Origin: Bacteroidales bacterium
Lineage (GTDB): Bacteria > Bacteroidota > Bacteroidia > Bacteroidales > F082
Assembly (NCBI GenBank): GCA_016284305.1
Contig: JAEEON010000065.1
Coordinates: 1-32,364, forward strand
Length of the DNA: 32,364 nucleotides
Direction: 5' to 3'
The position numbers and the translations under genes are program-made. The notes under the pieces are model-generated. The model searched no databases and was not told the origin of the DNA. It saw only the letters and a list, made by a program, of their open reading frames with translations. Within the stretch, counting starts at the first letter, position 1. The number at the start of each line of letters is the position of its first letter. This document shows, one piece after another, positions 1 through 8,660 of the stretch.

Positions 1-1
1 G

Positions 2-538
2 ATGGTGACGCTGGAGGAGAACCAGATCGCCATGCGCAAGGGCAGCCATGAGATCGGCGCGTTTGTGAACGGGGAATGCCGCGGCAGCGCCCGCCTGCAA
101 GAGGTGAACGGCCGCTACATTGCGTTCTTGACGGTGAGCGGCGAGGACGGCGAGGAAGTGGTGTTCCGCCTGTACGACGTGACGACGGGCACGGAATACG
201 CAAAGGTGGCCGAAGAACGTATCAGCTATCAGTCCGACGCTGTTTACGGCACGATGAAAGAGCCGATGCGCATGCACTTCAACATGACGGGTGTCGGTGA
301 GAACGACGACATGCTGAGCCTGTACCCGAACCCGGCAAAAGATCAAGTTAGGATTGAAGGCCGTGAAATCCAGTCGGTGAAGGTGTACAACACGCTGGGT
401 CAGATGGTGTATCACGAGGAGTACGGCAACACTGACCAGGTAGTGTTGCCGCTGAATAGCTTGAGTGCCGGTGTATATGTGGTAAACGTGCTGACGACAA
501 AAGGTTTGCTTACCATGAGGAAGCTTGTAAAAGATTGA
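2..538 (+). CDS. C-terminal part of a secreted protein with T9SS type A sorting domain (5' truncated by window edge)
   Basis: The frame is open from the left edge, so the Met at base 2 is probably internal and the true start lies outside the window. The last ~75 residues form a type IX secretion C-terminal sorting domain: LYPNPAKDQV, then VKVYNTLGQMVY, then LSAGVYVVNV, ending in a basic KLVKD. In this family the domain directs a Sec-exported protein through the outer membrane, after which it is removed and the protein is attached to the surface or released. The preceding ~100 residues (beta-rich, with a GxFVNGECRG segment) recur in Bacteroidales secreted proteins, but I cannot assign a catalytic role. 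Codons are GC-rich compared with the next three genes. The sorting domain is certain; the function of the protein is unknown. Confidence 0.85.
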   Translation: MVTLEENQIAMRKGSHEIGAFVNGECRGSARLQEVNGRYIAFLTVSGEDGEEVVFRLYDVTTGTEYAKVAEERISYQSDAVYGTMKEPMRMHFNMTGVGENDDMLSLYPNPAKDQVRIEGREIQSVKVYNTLGQMVYHEEYGNTDQVVLPLNSLSAGVYVVNVLTTKGLLTMRKLVKD

Positions 539-561
539 ATGCTAAGCACATGGAAAATCAC

Positions 562-657
562 CTAGACATCCAGAACCGTGGAGACGAGTCCTTCGAAGAA
601 GGTGAAGTCGGCCTTGTCTTGGAGGACGTACTTGGCTGTGAAAGGTTTCAACAAGTG
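562..657 (-). pseudogene. Possible remnant of a PD-(D/E)XK (Rpn-type) transposase/nuclease
   Basis: On the minus strand a 32-codon open stretch between two stops reads LLKPFTAKYVLQDKADFTFF followed by EGLVSTVLDV. Its codons have the G/C third-position bias of real genes here (AAG, TAC, GTC, GAC, TTC, ACC). From memory the KADFTFFEGL segment resembles the N-terminal part of PD-(D/E)XK nuclease family transposases common in Bacteroidales, with the rest of the gene missing. It lies between the end of the T9SS-sorted gene and the AT-rich cassette. This is recognition from memory without a search, so it is tentative. The rest of the 257-base gap (539-795) holds only the promoter of the next gene. 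Confidence 0.35.
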
Positions 658-761
658 TCAAGGGTAGTGTGAACAAATATTCCAAATTATTGGATGTTTT
701 TGTTTGATGGATAGGTAAAGGAAGTTACTCTCCACTTAACAATTCGTTTCTGTTCAAGTCA

Positions 762-769
762 TATTTTTG
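762..769 (+). promoter_or_regulatory. -7 box TATTTTTG for the TPR/barrel cassette
   Basis: Exact match to the Bacteroidetes TAnnTTTG element, 26 bases upstream of the first gene of the cassette. No clear -33 TTG is visible at the usual distance. Confidence 0.55.
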
Positions 770-795
770 ATACTGCTTTTAAGAACTAATGTAAA

Positions 796-1752
796 ATGAA
801 AAAAAGTTGTCAAATGAAAAAAGTATTTTTTACGCTCGCTTTTCTATTCGCATCGCTTATTGTCGGGTATGCACAGAGCAAAGAGACCTTAGGCGACAGG
901 GCCATGGCTTCGGGAGATTATGCCGGGGCGGTTGAATATTATAATCAGGCTATCGCTGAAAGTTCTTCAGCATCGTTATTGGAGAAACTGAACAAGGCAT
1001 CGTTGTTGAAGGGGGAGTTTGAGGCTATGGATGTGGCAGTGGCCAACCGAAATGCCGAAGAATTGGAATTGCATATCCAAAATGTGTTGATGGTCGATCC
1101 GGGCAATCCGTTTGCGGAGGAAAAGAGGCAGCAACTGAAGAGTCAACAGTCCTCTCACCGTGGCAATGTCATGAGACAAATCTTCCTTGGTGATGATTAC
1201 CGTCAAGATATTTTCTCCCCGATTTCTTTTGATCAAGGAATGTTCGCCCTAACCGCACCTTCGGTTTACGGTCAGCCAAAATACGGGATATTTCAGCGTG
1301 TGTCGTTCAAATTCTACCGGCATTTTCCCATAGTTGTTGATCTCCAAACAGCGTTTTCTTATAAAAAGTTGAGTAAAGAACTGTTAGACAACCGAATAGT
1401 AGTTGGATTGGGTGGCGGTTCTTGTTTGTTTTTCAATGATAATTTAACGTTGGATTATGGTGGCGGTGTGGAATGGAGCCGATTTGACCTTCGACCTGAT
1501 GCTTTGGGCCGTGGTTATTATTACAGGGCTGGACTAACCTATATGTGGGATGAATGGATAGGCTTGAATTACACCTTTTATCGGAATGTTGAACAAGACT
1601 TTTCATCTAATGTACATGCGCTCTCTTTTGTTTGGGCTGTAGGCCCAGAAACTAATCATGATAAGACGTTGTCAGGCTGTATCATTGTCGCGAATCTCGT
1701 CCTTGGCCTAATGATTATTGGTAGTATAATTCCAGTAAATAAAAATATGTGA
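796..1752 (+). CDS. Exported TPR-like plus outer-membrane beta-barrel-like protein, with C-terminal hydrophobic tail
   Basis: A signal peptide (MKKVFFTLAFLFASLIVGYAQ) is followed at residues ~30-115 by helical TPR-like sequence (LGDRAMASGDYAGAVEYYNQ, then MVDPGNPFAEEKR). Residues ~145-290 are beta-strand rich with alternating aromatic and glycine residues (LTLDYGGGVEW, WIGLNYTFYR), as in small outer-membrane barrels. It is a paralogue of the protein at 3564-4397: LGD..A..G.Y..A..YY.QA, L..EF...D.A, MDPxN and TLDYG are all shared. Unlike that paralogue it carries about 26 extra C-terminal residues that look like a membrane helix (IIVANLVLGLMIIGSIIP). An alternative start at 814 gives a more typical signal peptide. 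Only 4 bases separate it from the next gene. Function is unknown; it is probably part of an envelope complex with its two neighbours. Confidence 0.8.
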   Translation: MKKSCQMKKVFFTLAFLFASLIVGYAQSKETLGDRAMASGDYAGAVEYYNQAIAESSSASLLEKLNKASLLKGEFEAMDVAVANRNAEELELHIQNVLMVDPGNPFAEEKRQQLKSQQSSHRGNVMRQIFLGDDYRQDIFSPISFDQGMFALTAPSVYGQPKYGIFQRVSFKFYRHFPIVVDLQTAFSYKKLSKELLDNRIVVGLGGGSCLFFNDNLTLDYGGGVEWSRFDLRPDALGRGYYYRAGLTYMWDEWIGLNYTFYRNVEQDFSSNVHALSFVWAVGPETNHDKTLSGCIIVANLVLGLMIIGSIIPVNKNM

Positions 1753-1756
1753 TTTT

Positions 1757-3514
1757 ATGAAAAGTAATTTTAGCATTGTAATTGGAGCAATATTGCTTCT
1801 TTTGGCCATGATGGTTGTTTCTTGTGATGTTGACAAGAACTTAACAAGTGCACTTTCCGAAATCAATGGCAATAATGTTACCCAAAACACGATAAACAAG
1901 CTCGAGCAATCATTGAAGACACAGGGTAGTGAGGCGGAGAGTTGCTATAACCTTGCTCGAATTTATCATTTTAATCCTCAGTATGTCGAACTCGAAAAAG
2001 CGCAGTTTTACTACCAGAAAGTAGTTGCGTTCTTCGGGATGTCACAAATGGATAAGCAGATGCAAGCACTGTCAAAGAAATATGGCGTTAGCTTAGGCAG
2101 TGCTGAAAAAGCGCTGAACGATGTCAATAATTTGATATGCAACAGGGCTTTTGCAGAATGCGTCCAAGAAAACACCTTTGCAGGGTATGCCAGATATGTA
2201 AGAAAATATCCCAACAGTTTGCAAAACGACATGGCAAGGGACAAGGCGCTGGATCTGAAGAAGGCTGAAAACACGGTCGCGGGTTTTTCGGAATATGTGA
2301 AAACATTTCCAAAGTATCGTACAGATGAATTGAACCAGTTGGCCCTTAACGCTGCAAAACGTGCCAATACCTATGATGGCTATTTGCAATTGGCTGAACT
2401 GTTCCCCAAGGTCGGTGCTTCGAACGAGGTTAAGGAATTGTCGTTCAAGGCAGCTGTAGCTCAAAACAAATACTCTTCCTTTTCAGAGTTCAAAAGCAAG
2501 TTTCCGAGTCTTTGCCCTTCTTTGGAAAAGACCATAGAGTTGGTTGAGAAGGAGCCGCTCAATAACGAAGGGAAAAACGTCCTGAGGTCGTTGAAAACGG
2601 AATACATTAATAATTCTTCTAATTTCGAATCCTTTGTCAAGGCTATCAAGAAATATCCCATCATAGATTTTGAGTTTGACGAAAAGTATTATGAGACGCA
2701 GTCGTCGTATGACTTAGTGATGAATGAATTGGATCAACTGTCCGGTGTCCTATCGCCAGAGCTTTGCCAAAAGCTACAAAAGGAAGCCGTCAACAGGCAA
2801 AAACAATTTGTCACCGATGATTGGAAATACAATCCTGTTCTTGCCAAAAAGGTGGTGACTGGTTATCCGGATTTGTATAATACAGTGGTTGATGAGTTGT
2901 ATAAGTATATAACTAAGATTCCTGATAAAATCTCGGAAGATGTCTTTCAGGCTCCCAGCAGACATTATATAGCGAATGAAAAGGGGAGGGTGGAAGAGAA
3001 CTTGAGATGTTGTAATGACTTTGTCAGTTGTTTTGGGAATACCTCATACGTCGGCCAGGTCAAGGACAAATTACAGGCCCTGTCGAAATGTCAGAACCAA
3101 ATAGAATCGGCTTATAGAGTTTACGAGCTGCGTTGTAGGGAGGCAGAAGGCAAGTTTCGACAATTGGAATCGTATATCTTGAGCCATGGTTCAACTCCGG
3201 AATATTCGATGGGAGATTGGGAAAGATATTCCGATTGGGGTTCAAACTATTATCAGAAGACCTATTGCAAAGTGTATGTGACTGTTCATGGGAACGTCAA
3301 TCCCATTGTTTACATAGGCCACTATTCAGGGCGTTACTACCTTGGCACTAGCCGAAGCAGTAAACCCACAGCATACGAATCCAATACCATTAGTGGATGT
3401 ATTCGAAAATGGTTGTGGAGAGAACTGAACTATTCCGGCAAGTATGATTCCGATATGGTTGGTGTTGTGAACTATCTCGAAGAAGAAAAAAATGGTCAAT
3501 GGTGGCATTTTTGA
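1757..3514 (+). CDS. Large lipoprotein with repeated TPR-like helices
   Basis: The N-terminus (SNFSIVIGAILLLLAMMVVSCD) is a lipoprotein signal with lipobox VVSC, so the mature protein is lipid-anchored in the cell envelope. Residues ~45-280 look like degenerate helical repeats of TPR or Sel1 character: YNLARIYHFNP is followed by three related units (FAGYARYVRKYPNSLQND, VAGFSEYVKTFPKYRTDELN, YDGYLQLAELFPKVGASNEV). Residues ~290-430 are helical without a recognised domain. The last ~120 residues include a Gly/Tyr-rich segment (YIGHYSGRYYLGTS) and end WYW-rich (NGQWWHF). It starts 4 bases after the preceding gene, so the two are co-transcribed and probably translationally coupled. Base composition is more AT-rich than the housekeeping genes. 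No homologue is recognised; a scaffold for the two flanking barrel-like proteins is an inference from position only. Confidence 0.8.
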   Translation: MKSNFSIVIGAILLLLAMMVVSCDVDKNLTSALSEINGNNVTQNTINKLEQSLKTQGSEAESCYNLARIYHFNPQYVELEKAQFYYQKVVAFFGMSQMDKQMQALSKKYGVSLGSAEKALNDVNNLICNRAFAECVQENTFAGYARYVRKYPNSLQNDMARDKALDLKKAENTVAGFSEYVKTFPKYRTDELNQLALNAAKRANTYDGYLQLAELFPKVGASNEVKELSFKAAVAQNKYSSFSEFKSKFPSLCPSLEKTIELVEKEPLNNEGKNVLRSLKTEYINNSSNFESFVKAIKKYPIIDFEFDEKYYETQSSYDLVMNELDQLSGVLSPELCQKLQKEAVNRQKQFVTDDWKYNPVLAKKVVTGYPDLYNTVVDELYKYITKIPDKISEDVFQAPSRHYIANEKGRVEENLRCCNDFVSCFGNTSYVGQVKDKLQALSKCQNQIESAYRVYELRCREAEGKFRQLESYILSHGSTPEYSMGDWERYSDWGSNYYQKTYCKVYVTVHGNVNPIVYIGHYSGRYYLGTSRSSKPTAYESNTISGCIRKWLWRELNYSGKYDSDMVGVVNYLEEEKNGQWWHF

Positions 3515-3563
3515 TGAAGCACTCTGCCAATAATAAATATTAGTAACGTAAAAAAGATATCTC

Positions 3564-4397
3564 ATGAAAAAAGCATTATTATTGATTTTGGCGTTGGTTG
3601 GCGCAATGGTTTATGGTCATTCTCAGAGCCTTGAGAACTTGGGAGACGGGGCCTTCATGAAAGGCAACTATGGAGAGGCGGCATCGTATTATGAACAGGC
3701 TAATCAGATGGATCCCTCTGATGTGTTGAAAGAAAAAATCAAAATGTCGAAAGCATTGAAAAACGAATTTGCTATTATTGACCAGGCTATTGAAGCCCGA
3801 GATTACGATAAGGCCAATGCGCATATCGATGCAGTGCTCAAGATGGATCCGGACAACTTTTGGGCCTTGGATAGAAGACAAAAGATCGCATCCAATAAGG
3901 TCAAAAAGAACAGGCTTGTGTTTACAAAGGGTTTTAACGGTAGATATCACCCTTTTAAAAACGTCGATGGCATTGCTTTGGGAGGAGGCGTCAATCTTGC
4001 TTTTTTTGATCCCATGTTGTGCTTGACCGCATCCTATTATGATTATCGTTCGTTCCCATACACTATCGATGCCCGGATGTTTGCACATGAATCTGAATAT
4101 GGCCAGTTTGGCGTTTTTGTCGGTGCTGGTGCGGGATCGGCATACATTGTCACCAGACATTTCACCCTTGATTATGGCCTTGGCCTAATTATGAATGTGG
4201 ATGATGAATTCGACTATTTTGGACCCTATTCAAGATTGGGAGCGACGATCAGGATGTTCGGTGAGTACATGGGCCTTTCGTATGAGTGGGTGCACGGCTT
4301 CTCACCTATTGAGTCGATGCACGGCTTCTCATATTATCGCTCTAATTTGGATGCCCATCTGGTTACATTGAAGTTGTTGCTCGGTCCCATACATTAA
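3564..4397 (+). CDS. Exported TPR-like plus outer-membrane beta-barrel-like protein (paralogue of 796-1752)
   Basis: The signal peptide is MKKALLLILALVGAMVYGHSQ. Residues ~25-110 form TPR-like helices: LGDGAFMKGNYGEAASYYEQ, ALKNEFAIIDQAIEARDYDK, then KMDPDNFWALDRRQ. Residues ~115-277 are beta-rich and barrel-like (GGGVNLAFF, TLDYGLGLIM, EYMGLSYEW), ending in LVTLKLLLGPIH with no added tail. The same architecture and several identical motifs occur in the protein at 796-1752, so the two are a duplicated pair flanking the lipoprotein gene. A 49-base AT-rich gap without a clear promoter separates it from the lipoprotein, so it is probably in the same operon. Molecular function is unknown. Confidence 0.8.
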   Translation: MKKALLLILALVGAMVYGHSQSLENLGDGAFMKGNYGEAASYYEQANQMDPSDVLKEKIKMSKALKNEFAIIDQAIEARDYDKANAHIDAVLKMDPDNFWALDRRQKIASNKVKKNRLVFTKGFNGRYHPFKNVDGIALGGGVNLAFFDPMLCLTASYYDYRSFPYTIDARMFAHESEYGQFGVFVGAGAGSAYIVTRHFTLDYGLGLIMNVDDEFDYFGPYSRLGATIRMFGEYMGLSYEWVHGFSPIESMHGFSYYRSNLDAHLVTLKLLLGPIH

Positions 4398-4450
4398 AAT
4401 AGCTAGATTGTTTTTGCCTTTTCTAATGAGTTGATGAATGATTATTTTAC

Positions 4451-4458
4451 TATCTTTG
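4451..4458 (+). promoter_or_regulatory. -7 box TATCTTTG with -33 TTG (4431-4433) for the modular secreted protein
   Basis: Exact TAnnTTTG match with a TTG 17 bases upstream and a 40-base AT-rich leader before the ATG at 4499. This makes the 1380-residue protein its own transcription unit. Confidence 0.7.
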
Positions 4459-4498
4459 TCCATAAATACAAAGAAGTAAGATATTCATCACCATACTT

Positions 4499-7400
4499 AT
4501 GAGAACAAGACACCCCCAATCCTTCAAGGCATTGTTTGCCGCTATTGTTGTCTTAACGCTTTTTGTGACAGGCCTGACAAGCATCCAAGCACAACCTACC
4601 GGCGCAGTGAATGGCCTTTTTTCTGTGTCGCAAAACCAACAAGTCTATTTTTCGAAAGGCAATCTCCAATACCGGGCCTCCACAAACACATGGAGGTTCG
4701 CTGATCATCAATGGGATATCCTGGGCTTGGACAATCAAAACATCTCATCTTCCTATTCGGGATGGATTGATTTGTTCGGCTGGGGGACGAGTGGGTATAA
4801 CCATGGCGCCGTGTGTTATCAACCATGGTCCACTTCTGAAGAATCTGGAAACTATCTCGCTTACGGCTATGAAAGCGCTAGTCTGGAGGATTATTCGGGA
4901 ACTGCTGACTGGGGTTATAATAGGATCTCCAATGGAGGCAATCAACTTCAACAATGGAAGACATTGACCGCCTTTGAACTCGCTTATGTTGTCGCACAAA
5001 GAACTACCGCATCAGGGTTGCGGTTCGCAAAAGCTACGGTCAACGGGGTAAAAGGGCTGATCTTGTTGCCTGACGATTGGAGCACCTCCTATTACGCCCT
5101 AAATAGTGCCAACGATACACAGGTAAGTACCGACGTCAATGTGATTTCATCATCGAATTGGCAAGTCTTGGAACAACACGGCGCAGTATTTTTGCCCTTT
5201 GGTAACTATCGGTATGGGACCTATTATTACAATAATGCGTCTATCGGCTATTATATGAGTTATTATGCCACTACCACGAGTTATAATTCTCACGATTTTT
5301 ACGCCATGATTATGGCGGAAAGCCCCTCGATGAATTACATCACTTTCAATCATGTCGGAAAATGTATGGGGGCTAGTGTCCGCTTGGCTTACCCCGTGGC
5401 TCCCACGGCCACGGTCCCGACGGTACACACAGAGTCGGTGAGTAATGTCACTGCCTTTAATGCCACAGTCCAAGGACATGTTTCGAGCGATGGAGGTGCA
5501 ACGGTTACCGAACGGGGCATCTGTTGGAGTACTGGTTATTCGCCAACCATCAATGGTAGCCATGCAGCTTCAGGAACTGGCCTGGGACAATATGCGGTTA
5601 CGATTTCAAATCTCGAACCCAACACCACTTATCATGCCAAGGCCTATGCTATCAACAGCCAAGGCGTGAGCTACGGTGAGCGTGTGAACTTTACTACGGC
5701 TCCTGTGCTCCCCGAACTCACCATCGCCCAACCGATCGTGCTTACCACGTCAAGCATCTCGGTGAGTTGCGGTATCACAACTTCTGGAGCTGCATCTGTC
5801 ACTGAATGTGGTGTGTGCTGGAGCACTAGCCATAATCCAACCATCAGTAGCTCGCATTTGCAGAATTCTTCCGTGAATAACAGTTATTCAATGACAATCA
5901 ATGGCTTGAATGTGAATACAACCTATTATGTCAGGGCCTATGCTCGAAATAGCTATGGCGTTGGATATAGCGAGGAGCAGAGCTTTGTCATCCCTTCGTA
6001 TTCGAATTGGAGTGAGGGGTTGTTGCCTGGATTGTTTTCCGTCAACGGAGTTCAGAAGGTCCGCTTTTCCCAAGGAAACCTACAGTATCAGGCCACGTCG
6101 AACCAATGGCGTTTTGCCACTTTGCAATGGGATGTGGTGGGACTTGACAACAGCCAGATTTCACAAAACTACGGTGGCTGGATTGACTTGTTCGCCTGGG
6201 GCGCGAATGGCATTGCCCACGCAGATAGCAATTATGAGCCTTGGTCAACGTCGTACGAGGATTGCATTCCGTACAACTCTACCCAATACGAATTGAACGA
6301 CTATACGGGAATTGCCGATTGGGGTTACAACGCCATTACCAACGGAGGCAACCAGCAGAACCTTTGGAATACGTTGACCTATGCCGAATTCATGTATCTG
6401 CTCACGGAACGTTCCACCACGTCGGGAATACGTTTCGTGAAAGCTTGCGTCAATGGGGTGGATGGCATTATACTGCTCCCGGATGATTGGAACACTTCGT
6501 ATTATAGTTTGGCCAATGCCAATGACGAAAGTGCCTCCTACGAGGGGAATATGATTTCCGCATACCATTGGGTGAATAGCTTGGAATCCCATGGCGGTGT
6601 GTTCCTTCCTGCAGCAGGTATTCGAGAAGCTACGACTGTGTATGGGTTGAACTCCAATGCTGACTACTGGACCGCTTCATCTCAGCGAATTAGCTTCGAG
6701 CCCCAAGGATATGGCTTTTCAACGGTCTATCACCATTATGGCCAGGCCGTTCGTTTGGTGAAACACAATACCATGAAGGTGAAAACCATGGGAGCGGGCA
6801 CGTTGTCGCAGACCTCCATGAATTGTTTCGGTGAAATTGTTTCCGTGGATGGTAACAATGTGACGGAGAAAGGAGTTTATATTAACGGGAATCATGTTTC
6901 AGCTGGGTCGGGAACGGGACAATATTCTGTCGTGGTCTCGGGTTTGTCGGCGAACCAGACTTATACTATGAAGGCCTATGCCAAAAGGAACGGAGTCACT
7001 GTCTATGGAGGGAAATGGATTGTCTCTACCTTGCCCGTCGTTCCTCGATTGACCACAGACGATGTCATGTATGTCACGGAGACCTCAGCGGCATGCGGCG
7101 GTTATGTGTATCCCGAAGGTGATATCGCTTATGAAACTGGTATTTGTTGGAGCACCCATCCGAATCCTACCGTCAATGACAGTCATGTGGCAACAGCCTC
7201 TCCCACGCTCAACAGTCACTATGTTTTGACGATGAATGGGTTGTCGGCTAACACCACGTATTATGTCCGTGCTTATGCACTTAACAATGGCGGTGCCGGT
7301 TATGGGAACGAGGTTGGTTTCGTCACTCAACGTTGGCATAATGGCATCCTTCCAGGGTCGTTTTCGGTAGGTGATAACCAAAGCGTACAGTTCTCTCAAG

Positions 7401-8641
7401 GGAATCTAAGGTACCAGGCATCTACTGACACTTGGCGATTCGCCGATAAACAGTGGGATTGCATCGGAACAGCGAACAACCTGATCGCTTCTGTGTATGG
7501 AGGCAGCTACTGGGGACATTGGATTGATTTGTTCGGTTGGGCAACTGCAACTTATCCGGCGAATCATGAGACCACCCACTCGTTTTACGATGCTTATGGC
7601 GATTATCAATATAATCTCTATGACCAGGATGGTTCAAAAGACTGGGGAAGCAATCCAATCCAGAATGGAGGCAATACCGCCTACTATTGGCGTACATTGT
7701 CACAGGAGGAATGGTACTATATCATCGAATCTAGGACCACGCCTTCCAATATCCGTTATTGCCTGGCTACCGTGAACAGCTTCAAAGGTGTCATTCTGTT
7801 CCCTGACGATTGGAGCACGAGCTATTATTCTGTCACGAATGCCAATGGGCAGGCGACTTCATTTGCGGATAACGTCATCACTAGTTCGAGTTGGAATACT
7901 TATTTTGAAGCTCATGGTGCTGTCTTCCTCCCTGCGGCAGGTTGGCGTCTAGGAACTACGGTGGGCAATGTGAACGAGTTTGGCCATTATTGGACCTCAT
8001 CGAGTTACAACTATGATAATGCTTATTCTGTTACGTTTCTTGATGGATCGGTCTTTCTGGGACCATCAGGAAGAGCCTATGGACAGTCGGTGCGACTGGT
8101 TAGAGGCGGTTCGTCTCCAGTCAATCCTTCTGTGACGGAGAATGTCACTCTCAACCCGGGTTGGAACTGGATTAGCAACCTTTCTGCCACGGAGCAGTCG
8201 ATAGCTGATGTGTTGACGGGACTGACTCCGGCCAATGGTGACATGATTAAAGGGCAGCAGGCATATTGTACCTATAATGCCTCGACAGGTCAATGGACGG
8301 GTGCGTTGGGTGCATTGAGTCCAGGCAAGAGCTATATTTACTTGAGAAATGGCAATAGCTCGGTTTCGTACAATGCCCAAGTCGCGACATCACAGTCAAT
8401 CACCATCTCAATCAATCCTGGATGGAACTGGATCAGCTATCCGCTCGGTACGGAAAAGACCGTGGAGGAGGCGTTGTCAAATCTGACTCCGGCCAATGGT
8501 GACATCCTTAAGGGACAGCATTCATACTGTACCTATAATGCTTCCACGGGACATTGGACGGGTGCCTTGAGCACGATGGTCCCAGGCGAGGGCTACATCT
8601 ACTTGAGGAATGCCAATACCTCAACAAGCTTCACCTATTAA
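4499..8641 (+). CDS. Large secreted modular protein: three DUF1566/C-type-lectin-like modules, four fibronectin-like units, two GWNWIS repeats
   Basis: An N-terminal hydrophobic signal (residues ~9-31, ending SIQAQ) exports the protein. A ~260-residue module occurs three times, at residues ~39-300, ~507-757 and ~948-1204. Each copy runs FSV...V.FS.GNLQY.A....WRFA..QWD, then GWIDLF.WG, then LPDDW.TSYY, then GAVFLP, and ends G..VRL. This order resembles the DUF1566/FISUMP C-type-lectin-like fold. Between the modules are four fibronectin-like units (~302-399, 402-499, 759-845, 848-944) with CWST..NPT and NTTYYVRAYA motifs. The C-terminus holds two ~80-residue repeats beginning NPGWNWIS, which share long identical nucleotide stretches. 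The protein stops right after the second repeat (STSFTY) with no T9SS sorting domain, which is odd for such a surface protein. Carbohydrate or surface binding is a guess from the fold. Confidence 0.85.
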   Translation: MRTRHPQSFKALFAAIVVLTLFVTGLTSIQAQPTGAVNGLFSVSQNQQVYFSKGNLQYRASTNTWRFADHQWDILGLDNQNISSSYSGWIDLFGWGTSGYNHGAVCYQPWSTSEESGNYLAYGYESASLEDYSGTADWGYNRISNGGNQLQQWKTLTAFELAYVVAQRTTASGLRFAKATVNGVKGLILLPDDWSTSYYALNSANDTQVSTDVNVISSSNWQVLEQHGAVFLPFGNYRYGTYYYNNASIGYYMSYYATTTSYNSHDFYAMIMAESPSMNYITFNHVGKCMGASVRLAYPVAPTATVPTVHTESVSNVTAFNATVQGHVSSDGGATVTERGICWSTGYSPTINGSHAASGTGLGQYAVTISNLEPNTTYHAKAYAINSQGVSYGERVNFTTAPVLPELTIAQPIVLTTSSISVSCGITTSGAASVTECGVCWSTSHNPTISSSHLQNSSVNNSYSMTINGLNVNTTYYVRAYARNSYGVGYSEEQSFVIPSYSNWSEGLLPGLFSVNGVQKVRFSQGNLQYQATSNQWRFATLQWDVVGLDNSQISQNYGGWIDLFAWGANGIAHADSNYEPWSTSYEDCIPYNSTQYELNDYTGIADWGYNAITNGGNQQNLWNTLTYAEFMYLLTERSTTSGIRFVKACVNGVDGIILLPDDWNTSYYSLANANDESASYEGNMISAYHWVNSLESHGGVFLPAAGIREATTVYGLNSNADYWTASSQRISFEPQGYGFSTVYHHYGQAVRLVKHNTMKVKTMGAGTLSQTSMNCFGEIVSVDGNNVTEKGVYINGNHVSAGSGTGQYSVVVSGLSANQTYTMKAYAKRNGVTVYGGKWIVSTLPVVPRLTTDDVMYVTETSAACGGYVYPEGDIAYETGICWSTHPNPTVNDSHVATASPTLNSHYVLTMNGLSANTTYYVRAYALNNGGAGYGNEVGFVTQRWHNGILPGSFSVGDNQSVQFSQGNLRYQASTDTWRFADKQWDCIGTANNLIASVYGGSYWGHWIDLFGWATATYPANHETTHSFYDAYGDYQYNLYDQDGSKDWGSNPIQNGGNTAYYWRTLSQEEWYYIIESRTTPSNIRYCLATVNSFKGVILFPDDWSTSYYSVTNANGQATSFADNVITSSSWNTYFEAHGAVFLPAAGWRLGTTVGNVNEFGHYWTSSSYNYDNAYSVTFLDGSVFLGPSGRAYGQSVRLVRGGSSPVNPSVTENVTLNPGWNWISNLSATEQSIADVLTGLTPANGDMIKGQQAYCTYNASTGQWTGALGALSPGKSYIYLRNGNSSVSYNAQVATSQSITISINPGWNWISYPLGTEKTVEEALSNLTPANGDILKGQHSYCTYNASTGHWTGALSTMVPGEGYIYLRNANTSTSFTY
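8131..8641 (+). repeat. Two tandem coding repeats (GWNWIS repeats)
   Basis: Two copies of ~80 codons (about 8131-8385 and 8392-8641) each encode NPGWNWIS, LTPANGD, then CTYNASTG.WTGAL and GYIYLRN. Nucleotide runs are conserved even at third positions, for example ACTCCGGCCAATGGTGACAT at ~8223 and ~8484, which points to recent duplication or gene conversion. Confidence 0.8.
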
Positions 8642-8660
8642 TTTGTCTTGCAAATTCAAG

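Noticed and set aside
4499..8641. Diversity-generating retroelement target
   Set aside because: C-type-lectin-like modules raised the idea, but no reverse transcriptase, template repeat or accessory gene is in the window.
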